From Erigeron canadensis (Eukaryota > Streptophyta > Magnoliopsida > Asterales > Asteraceae), in contig NC_057761.1 of assembly GCF_010389155.1 (NCBI RefSeq), positions 54,310,587-54,374,586 of the forward strand: a stretch of 64,000 nt of DNA, read 5' to 3'. The translations under genes were made by a program, and so were the position numbers. The notes beneath the pieces are model-generated. The model was not told where the DNA came from. It saw only the letters and a program-made list of their open reading frames with translations, and did no database searches. Position 1 is the first letter of the stretch. Each line of letters starts with the position of its first letter. Positions 12,814 through 25,143 of this stretch are shown here, piece by piece.

Positions 12814-14444
12814 TTTACAACCCTAAAGCGGCATGAAAGAAAGATGCAATAGATAAACGAACACCCTCCCCTGACTCTTGTCGACTATCTATCCATATCT
12901 ACAGTAAAGAATACAGATTAGGCTGTAAGAAAGAAACTAAAATGTCATGAATTACAAATACAATTGAGAAAACCATGATCCAGAGCCTGCATAGCCAAAA
13001 GTTTAAAACAATATGTAACATAGGGACAACTTTTGTTATAAATCATAAAAGATGAGCAAAAACAACTGGAGGTGGTTTGTACACATAAAAATTCTGATTC
13101 ATACGTATATTTACAACGCCCCCACTGCAATAGTACTAGTCACTATATCACAATTTACCTATGAATCGAATTTTGATGATTACAGACAAGAGGACACTAT
13201 GGTAGTTGCATATTGTAAAATGCACTTAGCAGTCTATAAGCGGAAAATTCACACTCGGGACTATACTTCATTATGAGTAACCAACAGGCTTTCTCCCTAC
13301 GGTATTTGTAACGGCATTAATATGATTTGAAATTTGTCACTAGAACCAACAATCTTTTGGTAAACAGGTCTCACCTCGACTATCGGGAGGCCACACCCTT
13401 TGATAAAGCAACAAAATTTACAAATCCAAAAGATCAAAACACAACACACCTATCAATAGTAACAAGATTTGAAATTTGAGCAAGTCAAACACATATTCCA
13501 ACTAATATATTCCAAATAATAACTATCAATCAAGTATGCCCCGAAACCTGATACCCAGATCAAATAACAAAACAGAGGTTGACCCAGTATACATGAAGCA
13601 GAGAAATAAGTCAAAAACATATCAATCGTAACAAAGATTTAAAATTTGAGCAAAAACCCATTATTTGTTTTTTTATTTATTTAAAAAAAAAAAAAGGATT
13701 TTGCTAACCTTAGTAAGAATCCCTACTGTTAATACCATGATCCGTTAATTATTACTTTTAGAAGGCGGTTATTTTGTTCTGTATAATAATAATGTTTCAC
13801 TGCAGTATAAACCAGCTCCGCTATGGTAGATATAAAGCTAAAAAAAGTGAAGAAAAACTCTACCTTTCATCTTTTAACTAAGAAAACCCATCATCTCAAG
13901 AGTGGTAGAAATAAAGAATGAAAGAAAGTGTAAAAGATTATAGATATATGAATTTTACAAGTGGACACAGAATATAAATGCGGTATGGAAATATATCATT
14001 AGGGAAATTCTTTGAAAGTGGTTATTGTTAATATTGAGGCAACAGATAGATACCCTATATAATATCAGTATTATTATTTTTTTATTAAGTTTGTTATGAA
14101 TTTGATAAAAATGAAATAAAACAAAAGTCTTGTCATTTTTCTAGGCCGTGTACAACTCATCGGCTCATCCCGCGTATCAAAATTGCATAAAATTAGTTAG
14201 TAGTTACTATAACTATGTAAAATGCAAACGTATTAGCCAATTAAAATATAAATATAAACGTAAATGTAACGTCTTATTTTATTTTCATAATATAATAATT
14301 CGAGAGAAACTTTATTATTAAATTAAAACTCATGAACATGAAGAAAGTAATTATCATCCATTGTCTTTCAATTCATTTACAACTCTAGTTACTAGTGTAT
14401 ATATATAGATAAAAACTAGTACTTTTTAGTAGTGTAATATAATT
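12814..14444. other. 5' flank of second RLCK gene
   Basis: Promoter-side spacer. It has a T/A-rich simple run at about 13660-13695 and no supported gene. Open frames here lack any domain signature. Confidence 0.4.
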
Positions 14445-14633
14445 GGGAGAAGAGAATATAAGGTTATTCGGCATTTAAGCTTAGGTGTGGAACCCTCACA
14501 TACTAATATTTTATTATTTCTTGTTTAATGAATAAATGCATGGGTCTCATGATTTTTATTGATTAAAAAAATATATATATAAGTGTTTTACACCTAAGCT
14601 TAAATACCCGACAGCCTTATATTCACATCCCTA
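14445..14633. mobile_element. Mutator-type MITE with 9-bp target duplication
   Basis: A 189-bp element whose ends form an inverted repeat of about 40 bp (core GCATTTAAGCTTAGGTGT on the left, inverted on the right). It is flanked by a 9-bp direct repeat AATATAATT at 14436-14444 and 14634-14642. Target duplications of 9 bp point to a Mutator-like origin. No coding capacity. Confidence 0.65.
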
Positions 14634-15220
14634 AATATAATTTGTATTAAAATAGTTTACTAGTTACTACATGGTCCATTGATCATAGAACTATAGAAGT
14701 ATGTTTTGAAGTGTGATTGATCTTGCCTCCAGTGAAGACCTTTATGTTTGACCTATTTTCCTATAAGACAAGGTTTTCTTTTTCATTATAAAAGCAATCC
14801 ATTAAAAATGTTACGAGTATAAAAACAAAATGTCAAAATGAGATTCAAGTGGGTAGGGTTTTATTTCAATTAATTGTCGTGTCTTCGAGCGGTTTAGTTG
14901 ATGGTTTCTCCTCCTACCAGGTATTGAGGGTGAGGGGCTCTCTAGTACAGATCCGCTTAAGACAACGTAAGGTAGATCTCCTGTTACGAGCAAACAATTC
15001 ACACCTTTAAAAAAGAACTAGGTTTGAAAAGAGGTTCAACTTGAGCAAATGTAAACAGACATTCAACTTTAGTATGTACAAAAGACACATATTTTCCAAA
15101 CATTCCAGAGGAAAATAAACATTATACAAAGACCAGTTTTAAAATCTCAAGTAATCAATACACACAAAGTAATGGAATAGAGGCTTTGAAATATCTTAAT
15201 TTCATTCTCATAACAGGTTT
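14634..15220. other. spacer and 3' flank of the third RLCK copy
   Basis: No gene is seen beyond the likely 3' UTR of the downstream-reading kinase relic. Confidence 0.4.
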
Positions 15221-16496
15221 TCAGCAAACATGAGTCGCGAGATCCGGCCAGCACTTGGATTTCAGAAGTTGGTTTTTTTTAGTCTCCAAGGCAATGGCTT
15301 CTTTTAGCAATTTCAGGACCTCAGTCATCCCTGGCCTTAACTCTGGATCATTGGCTAGACACTTGTTTGCTACAGAAGCTACCATCCGCATTGAATTTTC
15401 AGAATACTCGCCTTCAAGCCTCGGGTCAATTGACTTCCTCGCACCTGCATAGCAGCATACCCACGTCAAGCATTCAGGATTCTTCTCGCTGTTTTCTTGG
15501 GTAAGTGGACGTCCTCCTGTGATCAGCTCCTCGAGAAATACACCAAAGCTCCATATGTCGATCTTGGATGTTAGATGCCCACTTTTGACATATTCTGGAG
15601 CTGCATATCCTACCACCTACATTGTTTTCACAGATTTGTTTTTATTCTTAAAACAAGCAAAAGAAAAAAGGAAAGGGCTTTCTTCACATGAACATACCGA
15701 TGTTGAGACATTAGTCCCTCCCTCTTGAGGACTTTCGTTAGAAAATCCAAAGTCGGAAAGCTTAGCATTCATGTGACTGTCTAGAAGAATATTCGAGGGT
15801 TTGAAATTTCCAAATATGATTCGCTACAATAAAAATGTAATGGAATAAATGCTCAGATAATGTTATTGTTATATAGTAATATTAAATCAAGAAAATTCTT
15901 GCTAAACACTAAACACTTGAAGTTTAAACACCTGATGCAAACCGGAATGGAGGTGTAACAAACCAGTAGCAGCATCTCGGGCTATCTTTAGTCTCCTGTC
16001 CCAAGAAAGAGGTGTATTTGACTTGACCGATAAATGATCTTTTAGACTTCCATTAGGCATATATTCATACACTAATATCCAGTTTCTTTTAGTTTCGCAA
16101 TAGCCAATTAGCCTCACAAGGTTTGGGTGCTGGATTTTCCCGATAAGTTTCATATCAGCTGCCCACTGCCTTTGTTCCTGTTACCCAAATTGTAAGACCC
16201 TAATAACATCAAATGCTTTTTTGACAGAAGGTTTAAGGAAGACTTGCCTTTCGTCCTCTTTTAACACGCTTAACAGCCACCTGAATATCATTAAACGGAA
16301 ATTCCAAGCTCTTGATGGTCCCCATATGTACACTTCCAAATCTACCATCCCCGATCTTGGTAGACTGGTTGAAATTATTTGTTGCTTGCTTAAGTTCAGC
16401 ATGTGTGAAAACAATAAGAATGTTTTCTTGGGCATCCGTTGTATATTGATATTGTATCGCATCATGAACAGGCCAACATTGGCAACAGAAGACCAT
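15221..16496 (-). pseudogene. decayed RLCK (PCRK/PBL-like) third tandem copy, predicted pseudokinase
   Basis: Exon structure parallels its neighbours: 16496-16248, 16177-15932, 15823-15699 and 15616-15221. Exon 1 (MVFCCQ start, GDGRFG loop, VAVK lysine) and exon 2 are intact. Exon 3 reads FGNFKPSN where active copies have FRDFKPSN, so the catalytic Asp is Asn. It also has an extra codon at its 5' end and, against copy 2, a one-base deletion just after the SPQE codons. Exon 3 is therefore 125 nt instead of 123, and the frame meets a TAG two codons into exon 4, giving a product of about 208 aa. Exon 4 is otherwise open but has VVGYAAPEY, three residues short of [12 protein letters not shown]. 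Exon 1 ends AAG followed by GCAAGT, a strong GC donor. A frameshift alone could be a sequencing error; the Asp loss and P+1 deletion would remain. Confidence 0.8.
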
Positions 16497-17734
16497 TGTT
16501 CAACAATTCAGTTGCATGAGCAGAAGATGCATGAATAATGTACAGACCTGGCTGTAAGAAAGGAACCACGAACTCATATATTACGAGGTCCAAATAGATG
16601 ATCTAATTAACTGTAACCGATGATATTAACAACAAAGGCGAAACCATCAAACAATAAGTAAAATTTTAAGTTGTTACCTGTCAAAAGAAACTATGACACA
16701 ATCATCTATGAAGCATTTCATTATAACACAAACTAGTTTAAATTCGACAAGCAACCTAAGAAATCCACACAGATAACACATTTTACTTCAAAAGGGGAAG
16801 GTTAAAAACTCAAAACTCACCTTTCAACCCAGAATAGCCATGATCATCACCGCATTAGCAGAAGAAGGTGAGGCAGACTTTTGCAAAGGCTGGAAGGAAG
16901 TCAACCCAATATAACAAACACAAGTAAACAAAGATGCAAAATGATCAGGAACTTTAAAGTCAATGCTACCCTGTTATGGAGGAAGTAATTACTAATTAAT
17001 ATAGTTTGTTAATTTGGAGATGAAATAATTATTTATATTAACCAGTTGTATTCATTATTAAGGGAAGTTTATAATTAGTCACTCTTCCTTATTCATCCTT
17101 GGACCTTTTCAACCCTTCTAATCTGATAATACCTAATCCCGCCATTACCTCTATCCGGGAACAGGGATTGCAACCCGCGATGTAGACGATCTTTTCCAAC
17201 TGTTATAAAATATTCTTAAATTTCCAACTCTCCTTTTTTTTGCTACTAGAATATTTCAGTCTTGGAATATATTCACATGGTTAAGCATACATTGACGCAA
17301 AAAAATAAACTTGATGATTTGTTACCAAAATAACATAGAGATAGAGAAATATTTCCCTTCATCCAACAACTTCCATTTGTAAAACGCCTCGTATTTATAA
17401 GATTCAACATAATCTATCGCCTTTGCAGTAAAAAAAACATGAAATCTATATAGTATTTCTAGTACTAACATACTCTACAGAAAACAAAAAAAAAAAAAAA
17501 AAAAAAAAAAAGAGCTAGAAAGTAAAGGCGACTTTTCACTCAGGTATCTAACCCATTTAGTACAAAGGATCCGTGTAAGCCCCTTCTACAAGGCCTAGAC
17601 AAAACTTAGGGCTTCCGGCGAGTAGGTGTGGCCCTCAAAGTGTTGATAATCTAACATGAGATCTCCTGCTTCTTGAGGCACCAAGGACCCACTGATTCAC
17701 GCTAAATGTTAACCCGATGGAGTTAAAATTTAAG
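16497..17734. other. spacer between kinase relic and ABCG gene
   Basis: No gene is supported. It contains a run of about 30 A at 17482-17511. The following 200 bp (GC-richer, about 17550-17720) look like a transposon-derived fragment, but I could not classify them. Confidence 0.4.
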
Positions 17735-20485
17735 CTACTTAGACCTAGAGATCAAACATATGAAAGCTAAAATCCGACAGCCTACTCCTGTTGCCATAAG
17801 ATAGCACAGACAATTCTTTGAGTTATGAATATCGAAATTAAACTTCTTCAATGCAGCACATCGTGTCATCAACCAAACTCCCGAGTACCTGAAAAACCAA
17901 ACTAAAGTATCATTATGCTAGCTCTTAATGAAATTGATTTTTCGTATGATTCACAATGTAGATCAAGAACCTACTCTTTGGCATTTGCAATAACAAAGGC
18001 TTCCATAGCCCATCTGGGAAAGACAAACTTTGATACTAATGAAATGGCAGAACTTTTGTCTTGATTTGCAATGAGTGTCAAGACAACAGGAAGAAGCACA
18101 GACCACTGAAGAAAGTGAACAAAACAATATTACATATTAATGTATGAAGACTCAATAAAAATCATACTGATCAACTTTGTATGCATGTCCAGTTAAATGC
18201 AGCCATGTGACCTCTAACTTAAATCCAAGCAATCATGTTGTCACCAGAATTGAGATTATAACAAGTTTGCGAGGCAACATGCTTGGTCGCAATCAAGTTA
18301 GTCACATGATAGAATCTAACTGCTTAATTGGGTACCGGCATGAACTGCAAATATGGACATGCATAGAAGCTGAATCCATAATAATATGAGAAATGGTACA
18401 TTCTCTTGAAAATCTTATTACTAATCTTAGGAGTTTAAGAAAGCGGATCCTATTTCTGTATTATATAGATGACTTCCATTATTCCATATGTTAATTATGA
18501 GGATTTTTAAGAGAATACATCATTACCCTAATAATAAATCAATTAGTTTGTTGTTTCCAAAGGTCGACATACCAATTGGGCTTGGCTAAACTCGAGGGAG
18601 ATGGCAAGTGTATAAGATATTCCCGTTACACAGTAAACCAGGCACAACAAAATCAAATAATTTGACTCGAAGCTTGATCTTGGATAGCTGAAAAAGTAGA
18701 ACATGCAGAGATAAACTAACGGCTTCGTGACTACATTTAGAAGGTCCATCGTATCTTTGGCCAGAAAATAAGATAAACTGTTCATGCCACTAGCATTCTC
18801 CCTTCTGTACTGTAATTTATCCATAGCAAAAGTTCTCAAAGCTCCAATCATGCATAGCAGAGCTGAAATAATACATCAAGAAACAAGAATTGGTTAAGTA
18901 AATATACGCTTTCTCGATACAGGCTACAAAATGCACGTCATACTTCAAAAAGAATTTGTGTTATCTTCATGATTTGCACTTACAGACAGCAATGACTGTA
19001 TATTGATAACCAGTATATCCGAATGACACGTCACTCACTTCAGCCATAGTTCCTAAGCATGCTCCAGCAAGCAATAGAATTAAATAGTCTGCAGCTTGTG
19101 CTCTAGCATCTCGCAATCTCTGCTTAGCAACCCTGTCAAACACAGAAAACAGTTCCATTATGAAAAAAAGTTATATTCTGTACATATTGCAACATTTTGG
19201 AGCTTTGCCCTAATATATTACCTTCCAATGTAATATCTGTACTGTCTAAAAACTCCAGGAGTTACTCGGCCCGACAGATCAGGGGTTGTGAAGTAATTAT
19301 ACTTTTCAACCTCCCTTTGGCTGCCCTCAACATACTTATTACATGTAGATGATGATGATGATGTTGTTGATGATGATGACGATAATGATGTTGGTGATGA
19401 TCCATTTTGATCACATAAATGCAACATATCTGGTGGTACTCTGTACCCATTATGAAGCATCCACTTTACCGGTAGCTGCTGAGCTGTCACATTTCCTCCA
19501 GGTTTTGTCATACCCTCAAGAATATCAATCAAGTGATCAGGGGTATTTACACGGTCAGGTATTGTGATTCCTAGACCCGCAAAGTACTCTTCGACCTTTT
19601 CTACTGGCCCATGGTATACAGTTAAACCACCTTTTGCTAGAAGTATCAAATCGTCAAACATCTTATACAACGAGTAGCTGAAAAATAAAACCCCGTCACA
19701 TTTCCAGAAAATGTAACATCATAATATAAATCTTGTCATATACCTTGGTTGGTGTACAACCATGCTGATGTTAACACCTTCAAGAGCTTCCCGCCGAAGA
19801 GCTCTAAGAAGTAAACTAGAAGATGCACTATCCAAACCGGATGTGGGCTCATCTAAGATCAAAAGTGACGGTTCCATAACCATCTCGAGCCCAACATTGA
19901 CCCGTTTTCTTTGGCCACCAGAAATTCCCCGTTTTTCAACTGTCCCGACTTTAGAATCTCTTACTCCCTGAAGCCCCAACGATTCGATAACTCTTTCGGT
20001 TATGAGAACTTTATCTGCTTTTGGCAAATCGGCAGACAGTCTTCAATTGCAAGATTTAGCAATGATAAAAACATAAGTCAGTTTATAATAATATAATAGG
20101 GCTAATTACATATAACAGTGACCAACTTTGGTCCAATTTATACTTCAAGCTAGAAAAATAAATTGAAGTATCAGACACTTGTACCTAAAGATAATTAATA
20201 ACTAACAATACATAAAAAAATGATAGAGCAGCCAATTGAAATGATGGTGTCGCAGCTGAGGTCTCAATAGAAAACCAATTATCAAAGATAGGCTAAGAAT
20301 TCCGATCCACCAACCCCTCAACCTGGTTGTTATTCAGCTTGGGTTTGACGATGTCAGTTAACAGGGTGACTTACCAATCTGAAAGTCACAAAAGTGTAAC
20401 GTACTGCTGCAAAATTTTCAATTTTAATCTTGTACTTCTTTAAAGTGTAACGTACACTCCCATGACTTTAACCCATTAATTAATA

Positions 20486-20521
<36 letters not shown>

Positions 20522-23500
20522 AAAACTATCTATCAGCTGAAACCTGCCAACTAATTTGACGTGCTTGACCTGAAATCAACTTCTTTGACCCGAAACCAAC
20601 CATCCAATCATCCCATTTGACCCGAAACCAGCCTGTTTGACCCGTTTGTTAATCAGGTTCTCAGATTGTCTAGGTTAGCACTTAGCAGTAGTGGACTAAT
20701 TGCTAGGGGTGAGTTCTCTCGAACCGATTATGGTATTAGGTCAGGTTATGTAATTTCTACTCGTCAACCTAAACACGACCTAATAGCTGGCCTAATAATG
20801 ATAGGATTTTAGGTAAAAACCATAAATAAGCTTTTTTGTGGCTTTAATGGGTTTTTCTGGCAAAAATAAGTTTGGTCAATGGTCACTCAAACAGAAATCA
20901 CCAAAGTTAATTACCAGAAATAAGTTGGCATACCTGCATCGTGCACTAAACCGTAAATTCTCTTCTACAGTCAAATCTCCATGAACGATATCATCCTGTG
21001 GTACAAACCCAATTATCTTTTTGTAAGAGTGAATAGATTCAGTCTTCCCATTAATTAGAATATCCCCGGACATAGTACATCCGCTTATCTTTCCAGTCAG
21101 AGCAGATAAAAAGGTCGTTTTGCCGGCCCCAGAAGGTCCCATTACAGCTGATATCCTACCAGGTAAAATTTTTCCACTAACGCACCTCATAATATTCCTA
21201 CTTTTTCCTTTTAAAGTTAGCGTTAACTCCTTAAAAGCAACCTCAATCTTAGGCCTTCTCCTCAAAACATCAACATCACCATACATGTCCATGTTCATGT
21301 TCATGTTCATCTCCTCCATTGCCTTCTCTCTCTCAATTTGACCATATGCATATTTAAATATTTGACTTCTAGTATGCAACTCTTTTGAAGCTTTACGTGC
21401 ATGCTTTGCATTTTTATCACCGTTTTCCAAATTGGAACCTTTAGCACTCTCCAAATTATCATCAATCGAATGAGCTTCTCTTTTGTTTCCCTGTGCACCT
21501 GAGAAACCTATATTTTGGGTTGAGCTTTTGGTTTTTGTTCTGGAAAATGTCCGTGACAGTGTGTCTTGCAACCCTTGTAATCCCGATGGTTTCCATGCAT
21601 CTTTTGAAGCCCTTGATTTTTGCCTTGCTTGTGCTGTTTCTCGAGCATACTTAGCTGCTGCTTCCCTGGACTTTGCTTGTTTTTCATAACGAGTAGAGAT
21701 CACTTGATCTGAGCAATTATATACGACGATCAGTATAGCCGTCAACAAAGCCTACAAAAAACCATTACATAGCATCATATTTAGTGGTATTAGTTTCAAC
21801 TCTAAAACTTACAGACTAAGGATGAGTTTAAATGTATGTTTTACATGTGATTATGTGATACAAAATAATCAGATCAGATAATAACTTAGCATAACAAGCT
21901 CTAAAAAAAGAAAAAGTTTGAATGTGTTTAAATGGTTTTTTTCTTTAGAGAAGTTGTGCGACAAATGTTTAAAATTGTAAATAATTTAATATTTGTGTGT
22001 TTGACAAGTTCTGATTCTTTTAATCAATGAAATTCAAAAAGCGCTACACCAGAGCCTAAATGGTATAACAAGATTCCATGAACCTACATGGGGTAAGAAA
22101 ACATATAGAGGAGAGACTCAGAACGTAATCTGCAAAGAACTACCAAATACTTACAATAAGCAAGATTCCAAAAACCTGCATGCTTGGAATATCTGTTCCC
22201 TTCTCGCATGTGGTGCCAGCAAAACATCCTGCATATCACATAAAAAGCTAAACATTCATAACAGGAAACAAATATATGTATTTTTTATAAACATTTAACT
22301 GATTTGGTTGAGGTTATTGACTATAATTTAAAATCACAAATAATACTAGAAATCATAAGAACTTACGGTATTTAACTCTAGACCCCATTCTGCAATAGAA
22401 TCTGTAATTAAACCAGAAATTATGTATCAACAAACACGTATTGGGAGGATCAACTGATAAAACATTTAAGCACCGCTATGAAAATATAACAAAATATCAA
22501 AATACCCTTCAGGGCATTGGATTTTCTTGATGGTAGTTGGACAATAATATCCCGGATCACAGAATATCTCTTTACCCAAATGTACAGGAACCCACATATC
22601 GGCTGTACCACAACTATGATTCATCTTGCCTGAAGGTAATTGGTAATGGTATCTGCAAAAAGATTTCTACGAATACATGTTATTAATAATGTATATCATA
22701 TGAGCCACAAAGAATATTAAGAGATACAAAATCAGGATTAGTTTAAAATAATTACTTACGGCCAACAAATCCCACTTGTTGGATTGAGCTTTGCAACAGG
22801 GCAGTATGCCCCCAAAGGGCATGCTGCAGTCACATATCAGCATAAATTACCATAAGCAATTAGAACAATATTTGGAAACTTTGATGAACAATTTGGCAAA
22901 CTACTCACGAATCATGCAAGTGAGGCCTTCCGGACAGAAAAACCCCTCGCAACATGGTTGGCTGTTAGTGGTCCGAAAAGGCATCTTTTTTGGATCAGTC
23001 TCATTATAATCATATTTTTGGCCCGGATTGACTGCACTTGCCCAACCTGCCTCACATCCAGCTGACCAAGATGTAAGATTGCAGTTTCGTGTTGGTTCTA
23101 AGAAATGGGATTGAGAAACACTTTTCTTGTCCCCAGCATTTTTCAAGAAACTAGTAAAGTATACTTTAAGTTCTGACACAGTACACAACCGAACTGGGAG
23201 GTCTGCGAATAGTAATACAAAGTCAATGGTTGCAAACACTTGAAAGGGTGTACCAGCATTGTGTTTGGAAAGTCATTATTTCATCTTTGCATTTTCAAGT
23301 TGCGGATAATCATTTTACATACTTAAATAGTTAATTAATCAGAATTTGCCAAACACGCTTACAGCTTACTATTACGTCTTTAAACAACAAAACTACATCA
23401 AAACACCATACAAAATTATCTAATCATGGTAATTTCATAGCACATCATCGTTTTCAAAATGCAACGCCAAACATCCCATATTAACATAAACGTCATATGC

Positions 23501-23935
23501 AACAAGAAATTCAGGTTCTTAAAATGCATCACCTTTTAACTTGTTTTGGCACTTCTGGAAGAATTGATCTCTGCCTTGAAAATCAAATGCTCCATTAAAA
23601 TCTTTTTTCCTAAATCACAACACATAAATTCATTATAAAAATGAAACATCAAGGAGTAAAAATCGATACATTTAACGCAAGTATCAGCCAATCACTCACA
23701 CGTCTTCCGTGCAAAATCCTATCTCCCTTTCGATATCTGGCTGGAACTTTTCGATTGTTTTGTTAAACCTTCCAAGAAAAAGGTTCGAAAGCAAAGGCGA
23801 TAATCGAGGTTTTGGCTTACGAGAAGCAGGAGTTTTTTGACAACAAACATTGTATGGGAAATGACCCACAAAAACAACTAGAATGAAGATCAAGAATCTA
23901 ACCCACGAGGCAATTATTCTCTTCTCTCCATTCAT
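17735..23935 (-). CDS. ABCG28: ABC transporter G family member 24/28-like, with a one-base frameshift in exon 5
   Basis: Half-size ABCG (WBC) transporter of the ABCG24/ABCG28 type with an extended N-terminus. Fourteen exons: 23935-23700, 23609-23533, 23202-22909, 22823-22760, 22653-22506, 22401-22367, 22228-22155, 21751-20934, 20040-19744, 19677-19222, 19132-18984, 18862-18573, 18105-17975 and 17888-17735; about 1073 aa if the frame is kept. Order: signal peptide; Cys-rich luminal region (exons 2-7) with [14 protein letters not shown]; a membrane helix at exons 7/8; Walker [10 protein letters not shown] near 514; Q-loop VPQDD; signature ISGGQRKR near 622; Walker B LLILDEP; H-loop VVHQP; Ser-rich linker; C-terminal membrane domain. 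All other phases close perfectly. Exon 5 has three A where two are expected (around 22621), which puts a stop a few codons later. ABCG28 works in pollen-tube tips; whether this is ABCG24 or ABCG28 is not resolved. Confidence 0.85.
20488..20820. repeat. (AT)n and TTTGACCCG-type repeats in ABCG intron 8
   Basis: An (AT)n run at about 20488-20519 is followed by several TTTGACCCGAAACC-like units to about 20650 and related sequence beyond. These are typical interior sequences of plant non-autonomous hAT-like elements, but clean ends were not found. The region lies in the intron between exons 8 and 9. Confidence 0.4.
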
Positions 23936-24655
23936 CTTATTATTAAAACTGCAGTAAATTCATGACGTTTTTACTACCTTTTTTTTTTAATCTCAAATGA
24001 ACCAAGATACAATAAATTACTGAAATTTATGAAAAGGGTGTTATGTAATCCAGAAATCTTGGAAGAAAGTTGAAAACTTTATGAGGTAAAAATTAAAGAT
24101 TGACAAAAGAGATTGTGTTTGGGTGAAAGGATTGGAGACCATGATTTTCGGATGAAGAATTGGCGGGGAGAAATTGGGGGGAAGAATGTGTGTACGAAAT
24201 CCCTCAAAACTTACCCTTGGATTTTGAAGTTTTTCTTAGAGGTAAAAGTAAAACCCTAACTAGTACATACTCGTAGAAGTATATTTTTGGGATCTTCGGA
24301 AATCTAATGACTGCGCATTGTTGCGCATTTTTAAAAAAAAAAATATTAGAAGGTTTATAGTCTATATTCCGTATGTATTCTAGAGCTTCAGCTTCACCAT
24401 TAGACGGTGTCAAATAATGACTCACTATTCAGAAAGAATAAGAAGGTTTGTGACGGTATTGACGGTGATGGCGGTAGAAGTCTGGTTATTAATATAAGGA
24501 AGATTGATGTAAAAAAGGATTTGTCATTAGTTTAAGGGTTGAAGATGTATGTTTTAAATAATTTTATTTAAGTGTATTATAGTTATATTAGGTGAAAATA
24601 TTTAAATTAGTGAATAAAAGATAGTAGTATTTTAGGTATATTGGATCATCATTAT
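23936..24655. other. 5' flank of the ABCG gene
   Basis: Promoter-side spacer. At about 24410-24650 it carries reverse-oriented, decayed sequence of the Helitron-like family (GACGGTGATGGCGGTAGAAG). No gene is seen. Confidence 0.4.
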
Positions 24656-24813
24656 TGGTAGGAGTGAACATGGGTCGGTTTTGGGCTAAAACTAAAGATT
24701 GAACTGATCCGTTCGGTTTTTAAAAAACCAAAACCGTTGGATTCGGTTTTGATTCGATTTCGGTTTGTCCGTTTGAATCAGACCGTTTTTTGTTTCGTTT
24801 TTTTACACTTTTT
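24656..24813. mobile_element. truncated hAT-like element
   Basis: It starts TTGGTAGGAGTGAACATGGG and contains repeated CGGTTTTGG / TTCGGTTT motifs like the 31.3-kb hAT element. No matching right end is visible; it seems to be cut by the next element. Confidence 0.35.
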
Positions 24814-25143
24814 GTTGCTCAGAGGTGGCTCAACAGTAGTACGAGACTCAAGGTTTGTAAAGGTCTCAAACGAAATCAATTTTGGAGGCCTAATCCATTA
24901 CAATATAAATTAAAGTAACAAAAAAAAATAGCTCGACTTTTGTTATTCAACTACTAGTAATAAAAAAGATGTAGATGTTGATACAAAAACTAAAAAGGCG
25001 TTACTGCACTGTAAATTGTATAATGATATTTAGTCCTAAATCCAAACATTAAGTCTAATATACAGAATATTGAGGCCTTAAAAATTTGAGGGCCTAAAGC
25101 AATCGTCTAGTCTTGTATTACTGTTGAGTCACCTCTGAGCAAC
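24814..25143. mobile_element. non-autonomous terminal-inverted-repeat element (hAT-like)
   Basis: A 330-bp element with 25-bp inverted ends that differ at one position (core CAGAGGTGGCTCAACAGTA on the left). The interior has GAGGCCT-type motifs seen in plant hAT derivatives. I could not find a clear target duplication, so the superfamily is uncertain. Confidence 0.6.

Noticed and set aside
19349..19567. A Met-rich plus-strand frame ([10 protein letters not shown])
   Set aside because: It is antisense to the trinucleotide repeat coding for the ABCG Ser-rich linker.
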